A stretch of DNA of 64,000 bases from Variovorax paradoxus. GTDB taxonomy: Bacteria; Pseudomonadota; Gammaproteobacteria; Burkholderiales; Burkholderiaceae_C. The DNA is taken from positions 6,012,001 through 6,076,000 of the forward strand of contig NZ_CP102931.1 in the NCBI RefSeq assembly GCF_024734665.1, written 5' to 3'. The notes below the pieces were generated by a model, which saw only the letters and a list, made by a program, of their open reading frames with translations, did not search any database and was not told where the DNA came from. Both the position numbers and the translations under genes were made by a program. The stretch's first letter is position 1. Every line of letters begins with the position of its first letter. Positions 55,418 to 64,000 of this stretch are shown piece after piece.

Positions 55418-55981
55418 TCAACGGCCGGCGTATGGCAGTGACGAGTGATGCACGACGATGCGCAGCTTGCCGGCACCGTCTTTCACGAAAGTCCAGGTCT
55501 TGTCGACTGTGATGACCTTGCCGTCCGGGTCGGTGAACAGCACGTTACCCAGTGTGCTGGCCACGTCGCCGTGGATCAGTACAGCACTGTTGGCAATCTC
55601 GCATTTGGTCCAGCCCTTCAGGGCGAAGCCAGTGTCGTTGGGAAAGGCAGGGTTGCCGCCCACGAAGTACGCCAGCGCACCGTCGCGAGCGGTGCGGAAG
55701 GTCTGCGGCGATGTCGTGAGCGTCGGCTTGAACAGCACCGCGCCCAGCTGGTAGGCGTAGGCGCTGTCGATGACCTTCTCGGCCAGCGCCTTGGCCGCCG
55801 GTTGCCCGCCGCTGGAATTCGCAGCGCTGATGTCAACTAGCGCCTTGCACCAGACCTGCTGGGCCTCCAGGACTTCCGCCTCCGTGATGCTCCGGTCGAC
55901 GACCTTCTCCTTGGCGGCGGCCGGCAAAATTGCCCCTGCGATCAGGAGGCTGGCGATGGCGCTGGAAGTGAACTTTTTCAT
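55418..55981 (-). CDS. Secreted NTF2/SnoaL-like protein (CaMKII association-domain type)
   Basis: The 187-residue protein has a signal peptide (MKKFTSSAIASLLIAGAILPAAA). The mature domain resembles small NTF2-like/CaMKII association-domain proteins (QVWCKALVDIS; VLFKPTLTTSPQTFRTARDG; DTGFALKGWTKCEI; WTFVKDGAGKLRIVVHHSSLPY). Some relatives have been annotated as phosphoribosyl-AMP cyclohydrolase, which the fold does not support. ATG 55981 is chosen for the signal peptide. Function unknown. Confidence 0.75.
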   Translation of the reverse strand: MKKFTSSAIASLLIAGAILPAAAKEKVVDRSITEAEVLEAQQVWCKALVDISAANSSGGQPAAKALAEKVIDSAYAYQLGAVLFKPTLTTSPQTFRTARDGALAYFVGGNPAFPNDTGFALKGWTKCEIANSAVLIHGDVASTLGNVLFTDPDGKVITVDKTWTFVKDGAGKLRIVVHHSSLPYAGR

Positions 55982-56262
55982 TTTGGTCTCCAGTTGAAGT
56001 AGTTGGATACCGGAGCGGCCGGGTGGGTCGAGCCGAGACCCGAAATGCATCAGTACGACATGCACAAGGCATGATGCGCCCGCTAAGTTGCTCTGGGAAA
56101 AAGATGCAAATGAAATGAATGGTTGTCACTCGACCCACTGGTGACGACCGTGCAGCCACGGCAGGCGCATTCGGCTCTCTGGTATTGGCATTCGCAATGG
56201 CACCGTCTTTTTCGTTCCTGAGCCGGCATTCAGCTGGACACACGACCCGTTGGCTTTTCAAA

Positions 56263-57396
56263 ATGGACCTCTTCAAATGCATCGCCGGCTTCGCTTCGCA
56301 AGCCCTGTTCACTGGCGTGTGCGCGCTCGCTGGTGGATGCGCCATTGCAATACCTTCAGCGCCCTCGACGCCTGCCGCGCCGGTGGTTTTTCCGGGCGCA
56401 TCCTGGGCGACGGCACCCGAGGCTGAACCGGGCAGCGCCTGCCGCCGCGACCTGGACGCCACTCGCAGCTACCTGCGCACGCTGGACACGACCGCTCTCA
56501 TGGCGGTGCAGGACGGCCGCGTGCTGTTCAGCGAGGGGCCGGTCCAGAGCGTCAGCATCGTGTTCTCGGTGCGCAAAAGCGTGCTCTCGATGATGTACGG
56601 CAAGTACGTGGCCGATGGCACCATCGACCTCGACCGCACGCTGGCCGACCTGGGCATCGACGACGTGGGCGGCTTGCTGCCCGTCGAGCGGCAGGCCAGG
56701 CTGCGCGACCTGCTCGCCGCGCGTTCTGGCGTCTATCACGCGGCCGCGAACGGCGGAGACGACGCGGCGGCCGCGCCCCCACGAGGGTCGCACGTGCCCG
56801 GCAGCTATTTCCTCTACAACAACTGGGACTTCAACGCCGCGGGGACCGCCTTCGAACGCCTGACCGGCAGGAGCATCTACCAGGCTTTTGCGGACAATCT
56901 GGCCGCACCTCTGCAGCTCGAGGATTTCGACCTGTCACGCCACGCACGCAGCGGCGACGCGCGGCGCTCCCAGCACCTGGCCTACCCCTTCTACCTGTCC
57001 ACGCGCGACATGGCGCGGCTGGGCTACCTGATGCTGCGCCAGGGCAACTGGCAAGGCCAGCAGCTCGTGCCGGCCGACTGGGTCGACCAAATGACGCGGC
57101 AGACCACGCCCGCTGCACAGATGCATCCGCCGCACACTGCGCGGCGCGGTTTCGGATACGGCTACCTGTGGTGGCTGCTCGAAGAGCCGCAGGACTCGCC
57201 GCTGAGCGGCGCGTACATGGCCTGGGGCGTGCATGGCCAGTACATCCTCGTGGTGCCGAAGCGGCAGATGGTGATCGCGCACAAGCGCCAAGTGCCGGTC
57301 GCGGGCGACTGGAACGTCAGCTGGGTCGGCCCGGTGGCGTTCCTGCGCGCAGCGCGCATGCTGGCCGCTGCACCCTGTCGCGCGGGGGAGCGGTGA
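56263..57396 (+). CDS. Beta-lactamase-fold serine hydrolase, probable lipoprotein
   Basis: The 377-residue product starts at ATG 56263; the signal peptide ends in a lipobox-like LAGGC. The domain is of the class C beta-lactamase/penicillin-binding type: nucleophile motif SVRK (FSVRKSVLSMMYGKYV), YNN in YFLYNNWDFNAAGTAFERLTG, and a C-terminal GVHGQYILVVPKRQMVI strand in the place of the KTG motif. Such enzymes are often esterases or peptidases rather than resistance enzymes. It lies in the accessory region and is divergent from the secreted NTF2-like gene (281-base gap with no clear feature). Confidence 0.85.
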   Translation: MDLFKCIAGFASQALFTGVCALAGGCAIAIPSAPSTPAAPVVFPGASWATAPEAEPGSACRRDLDATRSYLRTLDTTALMAVQDGRVLFSEGPVQSVSIVFSVRKSVLSMMYGKYVADGTIDLDRTLADLGIDDVGGLLPVERQARLRDLLAARSGVYHAAANGGDDAAAAPPRGSHVPGSYFLYNNWDFNAAGTAFERLTGRSIYQAFADNLAAPLQLEDFDLSRHARSGDARRSQHLAYPFYLSTRDMARLGYLMLRQGNWQGQQLVPADWVDQMTRQTTPAAQMHPPHTARRGFGYGYLWWLLEEPQDSPLSGAYMAWGVHGQYILVVPKRQMVIAHKRQVPVAGDWNVSWVGPVAFLRAARMLAAAPCRAGER

Positions 57397-57654
57397 CCGT
57401 GCTTCATTTTTTGGGGCCGCGTGAATTCACTCACCGCCCCTGGCACTCCTTGTCCAACATCAACTCGTCTCTTCCATATCCGTGAGTCGCCTTTCTGGTC
57501 TGGATGTTGATTTCCATCTCGAAGCGCCCCGGTTTTCCGTGGAGCGTTGATTTCGCCGAACTTCGCAGCATTCGCAAATCTACCGGCCTCCGTTCGCAGG
57601 AGTTCGCCCTTTCAGTCCTTCTGCAGTCGTTGCTTTCTGCGTAGATTGCGAACC

Positions 57655-58050
57655 ATGACGACACCCGTTGGAACAACCGAACTCCGCGAACTGGTGCTGC
57701 CGGTGCATGCCAATCACCGCGGCACGCTCTTCGCCGGCCAGGGACTGCAGCTCATGACCAAGGCGGCCTTCCTGGCGGCGCGCGGCCTGGCGCAGCGCGA
57801 AGTGGTGATGGCCGAGGTGACCAGCGTCAGCTTTCTGTCGCCCGTGCCGGTGGGCTATCAGCTTGTCCTGCGCGGGTGGGTCAGCCGCATCGGCCGATGT
57901 TCGATGACCGTGTGCGTGACCGGCCTGGCCGACGTGCCGGGCGTTCCGGCGGAAGAAGTCCTCAAGGGTGTGTTCGAGATGGTGGCGGTCGATGCCGCCG
58001 GCCGCCCCGCCGCCATTGATCGCTCTTATCTGGACAAGGAAACTGCATGA
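57655..58050 (+). CDS. Acyl-CoA thioesterase-like hotdog protein
   Basis: The 131-residue protein resembles YciA-type acyl-CoA hydrolases ([44 protein letters not shown]). The helix residue that is normally a catalytic Asp (WMD or QMD) reads LMT here, so activity may be altered. Its stop overlaps the prpC start by ATGA, implying translational coupling and a role with propionyl-CoA/methylcitrate metabolism. The gap 57397-57654 shows no regulator gene or clear promoter. Confidence 0.78.
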   Translation: MTTPVGTTELRELVLPVHANHRGTLFAGQGLQLMTKAAFLAARGLAQREVVMAEVTSVSFLSPVPVGYQLVLRGWVSRIGRCSMTVCVTGLADVPGVPAEEVLKGVFEMVAVDAAGRPAAIDRSYLDKETA

Positions 58051-59222
58051 CCACCATGACCTCCACGCTCGAAACCGCCGCACCGGCCGGCTTCAAGGCC
58101 AAGAAGTCCGTCGCCCTGTCGGGCGTGACCGCGGGCAACACGGCGCTGTGCACCGTGGGCCGCACCGGCAACGACCTGCACTACCGCGGCTACGACATCC
58201 TGGACATCGCCGAGGTCTGCGAATTCGAAGAAATCGCCCACCTGCTGGTGCACGGCAAGCTGCCCACGCGCGCCGAGCTCAAGGCCTACAAGGCACGGCT
58301 GAAGGCCATGCGCGGCCTGCCGGCCAACGTGAAGAACGCGCTGGAGAGCCTGCCCGCCGGCGCCCACCCGATGGACGTGATGCGCACCGGCGTCTCGGCG
58401 CTGGGCTGCATCCTGCCCGAGAAGGACGACCACAACCTGCCCGGCGCACGCGACATCGCAGACCGCCTGATGGCCTCGCTCGGCTCGATGCTGCTGTACT
58501 GGTATCACTGGAGCAGCCAGGGCAAGCGCATCGATGTGGAGACCGACGACGACTCCATCGGCGGCCACTTCCTGCATCTGCTGCATGGCGAGAAGCCTTC
58601 CAAGGCCTGGGTGCGCGCGATGCACACCTCGCTGAACCTGTACGCCGAACACGAGTTCAACGCCTCGACCTTCACCGCGCGCGTGATCGCCGGCACCGGC
58701 AGCGACATGTATTCGTCCATCGCGGGCGCAATCGGCGCGCTGCGTGGCCCCAAGCACGGCGGCGCCAACGAGGTGGCCTTCGAGATCCAGAAGCGCTACG
58801 ACTCGCCCGACGAAGCCGAGGCCGACATCCGCCGCCGCGTGGAGGCCAAGGAGGTGGTGATCGGTTTCGGCCACCCTGTCTACACGGTGAGCGATCCGCG
58901 CAACGTGGTGATCAAGGGCGTGGCCAGGCGGCTGTCCGACGAAGCCGCTTCGACCAAGATGTTCGACATCGCGCAGCGGCTGGAGTCGGTGATGTGGGAG
59001 GCCAAGAAGATGTTCCCCAATCTCGACTGGTTCAGCGCCGTGAGCTATCACATGATGGGCGTGCCCACCGCGATGTTCACGCCCCTGTTCGTGATCGCGC
59101 GCACCAGCGGCTGGGCCGCGCACGTGATCGAGCAGCGCGTAGACAACAAGATCATTCGCCCGAGCGCCAACTACACCGGTCCCGAAGACGTGAAGTTCGT
59201 GCCGATCGAGGCGCGGGTCTGA
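58047..59222 (+). CDS. prpC: 2-methylcitrate synthase
   Basis: The 391-residue citrate synthase-family enzyme condenses propionyl-CoA with oxaloacetate. Catalytic regions: [17 protein letters not shown] (His), [16 protein letters not shown] (His) and a C-terminal Asp in [13 protein letters not shown]. The N-terminal [28 protein letters not shown] is typical of methylcitrate synthases rather than TCA-cycle citrate synthase. It is coupled to the preceding thioesterase; the following Bug gene is 119 bases away. Confidence 0.95.
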   Translation: MTTMTSTLETAAPAGFKAKKSVALSGVTAGNTALCTVGRTGNDLHYRGYDILDIAEVCEFEEIAHLLVHGKLPTRAELKAYKARLKAMRGLPANVKNALESLPAGAHPMDVMRTGVSALGCILPEKDDHNLPGARDIADRLMASLGSMLLYWYHWSSQGKRIDVETDDDSIGGHFLHLLHGEKPSKAWVRAMHTSLNLYAEHEFNASTFTARVIAGTGSDMYSSIAGAIGALRGPKHGGANEVAFEIQKRYDSPDEAEADIRRRVEAKEVVIGFGHPVYTVSDPRNVVIKGVARRLSDEAASTKMFDIAQRLESVMWEAKKMFPNLDWFSAVSYHMMGVPTAMFTPLFVIARTSGWAAHVIEQRVDNKIIRPSANYTGPEDVKFVPIEARV

Positions 59223-59341
59223 GCCGCACAGGAGTCTCCGAGCGTTTATCGCGGGTTTGCCATGCGGGAGCAAACTAGCGCCTGCCACTGCGATGGCACA
59301 CCGTCGCGGGCGGCATGCACAACAACACTGGAGATAACAGC

Positions 59342-60325
59342 ATGACCCTGAATCGCCGCGCCTTTTCATCAGCAGCCCTCGCCGGGCTGGCGCTGCCCGT
59401 TGCCCGCACCGGCTGGGCCCAGGATGCCTTTCCGGCGAAGCCGCTCAAGATCGTCTGCCCCTTTGCGCCCGGCGGGGGCTCCGACTTCATCGCGCGCGTT
59501 GCGTCGAACGTGCTCGGCCAGAAGCTGGGCCAGGCCGTGGTGGTGGACAACCGACCGGGCGCCGGCGGCACGCTCGGCACCGAGTACGCATTGCACACGC
59601 CCGGCGACGGCTACACGCTGCTGCTGATTGCCGGCAGCTACACCGTCAACCCCTCCTTGTACAAGCTGCGCTTCGACCCGGTCGCCGACATGACGCCGGT
59701 GATCCAGTTGTCGAAGGGCGCATACGTGCTGTGCGTCAACCCGGCCAAGGTGCCGGCGAAGAACCTGAAGGAGCTGCTCGACTACGGGCGCCAGAACCCA
59801 GGCAAGCTGACCTTCGCCTCGGCGGGCAACGGCAGCCACCTGCACATCGTGACCGAGTACATGTTCGGCATGGCCAAGGTCAAGGCCACGCACGTGCCGT
59901 ACCGGGGCACGGGGCCGGCTGTCACCGACCTGGTGGCGGGCAACGTGGACATGCTGGTCGCAGGCACCGAGGCCTTGATGCCGCACGTGCAGTCGGGCCG
60001 GCTGCGTGCGTTCGCGGTGACCACGGCGCAGCGCCTGCAGGCCTACCCCAACATTCCCTCGATCGCCGAGGCCGGCGGCCTGCCCGACTACGACGTGGTG
60101 GCATGGCACGGGCTGATCGCGCCCAAGGGCGTGCCGCCCGCCGCGCTCGCAAAGCTCAACGGCGCGCTCGACGCCGGACTGAAGGCGCCCGAACTCAACG
60201 CCAAGCTGGAGCCCACCGGCGTGTCCGCTGCGGGCGGCACCGCGCAACAGTTCGGCGCACTGATTCACGCCGAGATTCCGCGCTACGCCAAGGTCGTGAA
60301 AGACAACGACATCCGCTCCGAGTAA
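59342..60325 (+). CDS. Tripartite tricarboxylate transporter binding protein (Bug family)
   Basis: The 327-residue periplasmic protein starts at ATG 59342 after GGAGAT. The signal peptide has a twin-arginine-like start (LNRRAFSSAALAGLAL) ending GWAQ. Bug signatures: KIVCPFAPGGGSDFIARV, NRPGAGGTLGTEYAL, VPYRGTGPAVTDLVAGNVDM and FAVTTAQRLQAYPNIPSIAE. Bug proteins bind carboxylates such as citrate or aromatic acids for a TctAB permease or for signalling. No TctAB is in the window. Its place between prpC and acnD suggests a methylcitrate- or tricarboxylate-related ligand. Confidence 0.93.
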   Translation: MTLNRRAFSSAALAGLALPVARTGWAQDAFPAKPLKIVCPFAPGGGSDFIARVASNVLGQKLGQAVVVDNRPGAGGTLGTEYALHTPGDGYTLLLIAGSYTVNPSLYKLRFDPVADMTPVIQLSKGAYVLCVNPAKVPAKNLKELLDYGRQNPGKLTFASAGNGSHLHIVTEYMFGMAKVKATHVPYRGTGPAVTDLVAGNVDMLVAGTEALMPHVQSGRLRAFAVTTAQRLQAYPNIPSIAEAGGLPDYDVVAWHGLIAPKGVPPAALAKLNGALDAGLKAPELNAKLEPTGVSAAGGTAQQFGALIHAEIPRYAKVVKDNDIRSE

Positions 60326-60346
60326 GCCGCTTCCCGATTTGCCACG

Positions 60347-62971
60347 ATGAATCCACGACACAGAAAACGACTCCCCGGCACCACGCTGGACTACATCGAT
60401 GCCCGCGCCGCAGTCGATGCGCTGCGCCCCGGAGCCTGGGACACCCTGCCCTACACCGCGCGCGTGCATGCCGAGAACCTGGTGCGCCGCTGCGACACAT
60501 CCATCCTGGACGAATGCCTGCTGCAGCTCATCGAGCGCCGGCGCGATCGCGACTTTCCGTGGTTTCCCGTGCGCGTGGTGTGCCACGACATCCTGGGCCA
60601 GACCGCGCTGGTGGATCTGGCCGGTTTGCGCGACGCAATCGCAGCCGAGGGCGGCGACCCCGCGCAGGTGAACCCGGTGGTGCCGGTGCAGCTGATCGTG
60701 GATCACTCGCTGGCCGTGGAGTGCGGCGGATTCGATCCGAACGCCTTCGAGAAAAACCGGCAGATCGAAGACCGCCGCAACGAAGACCGCTTCCATTTCA
60801 TCGACTGGACGAAGCGCGCCTTTGCCAACATGGAAGTGATTCCGGCGGGCAACGGCATCATGCATCAGATCAATCTGGAGAAGATGTCGCCGGTGGTCTA
60901 CGTGCAGGACGGCCTGGCCTTCCCGGACACATGCGTGGGCACCGACAGCCACACGCCGCACGTCGATGCGCTGGGCGTGATCGCGGTGGGCGTCGGCGGC
61001 CTGGAAGCCGAGAACGTGATGCTGGGCCGTGCCTCGTGGATGCGCCTGCCCGACATCGTCGGCGTGGAGCTGACAGGCCGGCGCCAGCCGGGCATCACCG
61101 CCACCGACATCGTGCTGGCGCTCACCGAGTTCCTGCGCAAGGAAAAGGTGGTCGGCGCGTACCTGGAGTTCTTCGGCGAAGGCACGCACGGCCTGACCAT
61201 TGGCGACCGCGCCACCATCTCCAACATGTGCCCCGAGTACGGCGCCACGGCCGCGCTCTTCTACATCGACGACCAGACGCTCACCTACCTGCGGCTCACC
61301 GGCCGCGAGGACGCACAGGTCGCGCTGGTCGAAACGTATGCGAAGACGGCCGGCTTCTGGGGCGATGCGCTGAAGACCGCCAGCTACGAACGCGTGCTGA
61401 AGTTCGACCTGTCGAGCGTGGTGCGCAACATGGCCGGCCCCTCCAACCCGCACCGCCGGCTGCCGACCTCGCAGCTGGCCGAGCGCAACATCGCCGTCGG
61501 CCTTGCCGAGGCCAGGCAGCAGGAGGCGGTGGGCCTGATGCCCGACGGCGCCGTGATCATCGCGGCCATAACGTCCTGCACCAACACCTCGAACCCGCGC
61601 AACGTGATCGCGGCCGCGCTGCTGGCGCGCAATGCCAACCGCCTGGGCCTCAAGCGCAAGCCGTGGGTCAAGTCATCGCTGGCTCCGGGCTCCAAGGCCG
61701 TGGAGCTCTACCTGCGCGACGCTGGCCTGCTGCATGAGTTGGAGCAGCTCGGCTTCGGCATCGTCGCTTTCGCCTGCACCACCTGCAACGGCATGTCGGG
61801 CGCGCTGGACCCGAAGATCCAGCAGGAGATCATCGAGCGTGACCTGTACGCCACCGCGGTGCTCTCGGGCAACCGCAACTTCGACGGCCGCATCCATCCG
61901 TATGCGAAGCAGGCCTTTCTCGCGTCGCCGCCGCTGGTCGTGGCCTACGCGATCGCGGGCACCATGCGCTTCGACATCGAGCGCGACATCCTGGATATCG
62001 TCGATGGCAAGGAGATCCGGCTCAACGACCTCTGGCCGAGCGACGAGGAAATCGACTCGATCGTCGCGGCCTCCGTCAGGCCCGAGATGTTCCGCAAGGT
62101 CTACGAGCCCATGTTCGCGATCCACGCGGACAGCGGCGAAAAGGTGAGCCCGCAGTACGACTGGCGACCGCAGTCCACCTACATCCGCCGGCCGCCCTAC
62201 TGGGACAGCGAGGGCGTGGGCGCGCTCGCGGCCAATCCGCGCACGCTGCGCGGCATGCGGCCGCTGGCGCTGCTGCCGGACAACATCACGACCGACCACC
62301 TGTCGCCGTCCAACGCGATCCTGCTGGACAGCGCCGCTGGCGAGTACCTGGCGAAGATGGGTCTTCCGGAAGAAGACTTCAACTCCTACGCCACGCACCG
62401 CGGCGACCACCTGACGGCCATGCGCGCCACCTTCGCCAACCCGCAACTCGTCAACGAGATGGCGGTGGTCGACGGCGTGCAGAAGAAGGGATCGCTCGCG
62501 CGCATCGAGCCTGAAGGCAAGGTCGTGCGCATGTGGGAGGCGATCGAGACCTACCTGAACCGCAGGCAGCCGCTGATCATCGTGGCCGGTGCCGACTACG
62601 GCCAGGGCTCGTCGCGCGACTGGGCCGCCAAGGGCGTGCGCCTGGCCGGCGTGGAAACCGTCGTGGCCGAGGGCTTCGAGCGCATCCACCGCACCAACCT
62701 GCTCGGCATGGGCGTGCTGCCGCTGGAATTCAAGCCCGGCACCACGCGGCTCACGCTGGGCCTGGACGGCACCGAAACCTACGACGTGATCGGCAAGCCC
62801 GCACCGCGCGCCGACCTCACGCTGGTCGTCCACCACAGGAGCGGCGACACGCTGCAGGTTCCGGTGACCTGCCGGCTGGACACCGCCGAGGAAGTGTCGA
62901 TCTACGAAGCAGGCGGCGTGCTGCAGCGCTTTGCACAAGACTTCCTGGCCGAGAACAAGTCGGCAGCCTGA
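60347..62971 (+). CDS. acnD: Fe/S-dependent 2-methylcitrate dehydratase AcnD
   Basis: The 874-residue aconitase-family enzyme dehydrates 2-methylcitrate to 2-methyl-trans-aconitate. Cluster ligands are present: ITSCTNTSNP and FACTTCNGMSG. Active-site motifs include GTDSHTPHVDALG, PDNITTDHLSPS and YGQGSSRDWAAKG. It is followed by prpF, which isomerises the product, so this is the AcnD-PrpF route rather than PrpD. It is 21 bases after the Bug gene. Confidence 0.95.
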   Translation: MNPRHRKRLPGTTLDYIDARAAVDALRPGAWDTLPYTARVHAENLVRRCDTSILDECLLQLIERRRDRDFPWFPVRVVCHDILGQTALVDLAGLRDAIAAEGGDPAQVNPVVPVQLIVDHSLAVECGGFDPNAFEKNRQIEDRRNEDRFHFIDWTKRAFANMEVIPAGNGIMHQINLEKMSPVVYVQDGLAFPDTCVGTDSHTPHVDALGVIAVGVGGLEAENVMLGRASWMRLPDIVGVELTGRRQPGITATDIVLALTEFLRKEKVVGAYLEFFGEGTHGLTIGDRATISNMCPEYGATAALFYIDDQTLTYLRLTGREDAQVALVETYAKTAGFWGDALKTASYERVLKFDLSSVVRNMAGPSNPHRRLPTSQLAERNIAVGLAEARQQEAVGLMPDGAVIIAAITSCTNTSNPRNVIAAALLARNANRLGLKRKPWVKSSLAPGSKAVELYLRDAGLLHELEQLGFGIVAFACTTCNGMSGALDPKIQQEIIERDLYATAVLSGNRNFDGRIHPYAKQAFLASPPLVVAYAIAGTMRFDIERDILDIVDGKEIRLNDLWPSDEEIDSIVAASVRPEMFRKVYEPMFAIHADSGEKVSPQYDWRPQSTYIRRPPYWDSEGVGALAANPRTLRGMRPLALLPDNITTDHLSPSNAILLDSAAGEYLAKMGLPEEDFNSYATHRGDHLTAMRATFANPQLVNEMAVVDGVQKKGSLARIEPEGKVVRMWEAIETYLNRRQPLIIVAGADYGQGSSRDWAAKGVRLAGVETVVAEGFERIHRTNLLGMGVLPLEFKPGTTRLTLGLDGTETYDVIGKPAPRADLTLVVHHRSGDTLQVPVTCRLDTAEEVSIYEAGGVLQRFAQDFLAENKSAA

Positions 62972-62994
62972 AGACAACCACCACTCCATTTGCC

Positions 62995-64000
62995 ATGGCA
63001 TCCGTTCCCCAGATCAAGATTCCCGCCGTCTACATGCGCGGCGGCACCAGCAAGGGCGTGTTCTTTCGCCTGCAGGACCTGCCCGCGGCGGCGCGCCAGC
63101 CCGGGCCGGCGCGCGATGCGCTGCTGCTGCGAGTGATCGGTAGCCCCGACCCCTACGCCAAGCAGATCGACGGCATGGGCGCGGCCACCTCCTCCACCTC
63201 GAAGACCGTGATCCTGTCGCGCTCCACGCGGCCGGACCACGACGTCGACTATCTGTTCGGCCAGGTCTCCATCGACAGCGCCTTCGTCGACTGGTCGGGC
63301 AACTGCGGCAACCTGTCGGCGGCGGTCGGTCCGTTCGCGATTGCGCAGGGCCTGATCGACCGGGCGCGCGTGCCGCAGAACGGCATGTGCACCGTGCGCA
63401 TCTGGCAGGCCAACATCGGCAAGACCATCGTCGCCCACGTGCCGATCGCCCGAGGCGAGGTTCAGGAAACCGGCGACTTCGAACTCGACGGCGTGACCTT
63501 CCCCGCGGCCGAGGTGCCGCTGGAATTCATCGACCCGGCCGACGAGGGCGACGGCGAAGGCGGCGGCGCGATGTTCCCGACCGGCAAGGTGGTCGAGGAG
63601 CTCGAAGTGCCCGGCGTGGGCACTTTGCGCGCCACGCTGATCAACGCGGGCATTCCGACCATCTTCGTCAACGCAGGCGACATCGGCTACACCGGCACCG
63701 AGTTGCAGGACGCCATCAACGGTGACGCGAAGGCACTGGCAATGTTCGAGGCGATCCGCGCGCATGGCGCGGTGAAGATGGGCCTCATCAAGGACATCGG
63801 TGAAGCGGCCAAACGCCAGCACACGCCCAAGGTGGCCTTCGTCGCAACGCCCAGGGACTACACGGCCTCCAGCGGCAAGGCAGTGAAGGCGGCGGACGTG
63901 GACCTGCTCGTGCGTGCGCTGTCGATGGGCAAGCTGCACCACGCCATGATGGGCACGGCCGCGGTCGCCATCGGCACCGCAGCGGCGATCCCCGGCACGC
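62995..64000 (+). CDS. prpF: 2-methylaconitate cis-trans isomerase PrpF (cut by right edge)
   Basis: The first 335 codons of about 395 are present. PrpF converts the AcnD product to 2-methyl-cis-aconitate. Family motifs: PAVYMRGGTSKGVFF, DGMGAATSSTSKTVILS, DWSGNCGNLSAAVGPFA (with the catalytic-site Cys region) and INAGIPTIFVNAGDIG. ATG 62995 follows acnD by 23 bases. The C-terminus lies beyond the window. Confidence 0.95.
   Translation, partial: MASVPQIKIPAVYMRGGTSKGVFFRLQDLPAAARQPGPARDALLLRVIGSPDPYAKQIDGMGAATSSTSKTVILSRSTRPDHDVDYLFGQVSIDSAFVDWSGNCGNLSAAVGPFAIAQGLIDRARVPQNGMCTVRIWQANIGKTIVAHVPIARGEVQETGDFELDGVTFPAAEVPLEFIDPADEGDGEGGGAMFPTGKVVEELEVPGVGTLRATLINAGIPTIFVNAGDIGYTGTELQDAINGDAKALAMFEAIRAHGAVKMGLIKDIGEAAKRQHTPKVAFVATPRDYTASSGKAVKAADVDLLVRALSMGKLHHAMMGTAAVAIGTAAAIPGT

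Overview
The window is a stretch of high-GC betaproteobacterial chromosome. The tRNA-Tyr/Gly/Thr - tuf - tRNA-Trp - secE - nusG - rplKAJL - rpoBC block, the short NtrX/NtrY pair beside rsmB, the tripartite-tricarboxylate (Bug) and TRAP binding proteins, and the acnD/prpF methylcitrate genes together point to Comamonadaceae, most likely Variovorax or a close relative. This assignment rests on recognising gene families and synteny; no database search was run.

Layout. 1-9.1 kb: the 5' part of a giant Bap-like repeat adhesin (minus strand, running off the left edge). It is preceded in the same direction by an OmpR-type regulator with a degenerate receiver and a possible overlapping 53-codon ORF, then by a 7TMR-DISM sensor kinase divergent from a normal OmpR-type response regulator. 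9.1-13.9 kb: dctA-dctB-dctD for C4-dicarboxylate uptake, with a near-consensus sigma-54 promoter before dctA. 14-22.6 kb: an MFS transporter, an Asp/Glu-racemase-like protein, a five-gene TRAP operon (two binding proteins, both membrane subunits and a type II dehydroquinase) divergent from an IclR regulator, a thioesterase and an iron-permease-family protein. 22.6-29 kb: tRNA-Phe, the NtrX/NtrY-like pair, a DUF4390-type protein, rsmB and a LemA-like protein.

29-43.1 kb is the conserved transcription/translation block, all on the minus strand. 43.2-50.2 kb is one tightly packed minus-strand operon: trpL (leader peptide with Trp-Pro-Trp) - trpE - GxxExxY gene - trpG - ltaE - lysE-type exporter - trpD - trpC - ung. 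Several junctions are four-base ATGA overlaps. 50.3-51.6 kb holds a chalcone-isomerase-fold protein and a phosphoglycolate-phosphatase-type HAD protein.

51.6-57.6 kb is an accessory, partly decayed region: an SDR, a frameshifted hydrolase, a hydrolase C-terminal fragment, a LysR regulator, a HipA remnant, a secreted NTF2-like protein and a beta-lactamase-fold lipoprotein. 57.6-64 kb is a 2-methylcitrate cluster (thioesterase - prpC - Bug binding protein - acnD - prpF, cut by the right edge).

The most unusual observations are the GxxExxY gene coupled on both sides inside the trp operon, the possibly near-leaderless trpL, the receiver-dead regulator apparently co-transcribed with the adhesin, the TRAP operon built around a dehydroquinase, and an NtrX-like regulator with no AAA+ domain.
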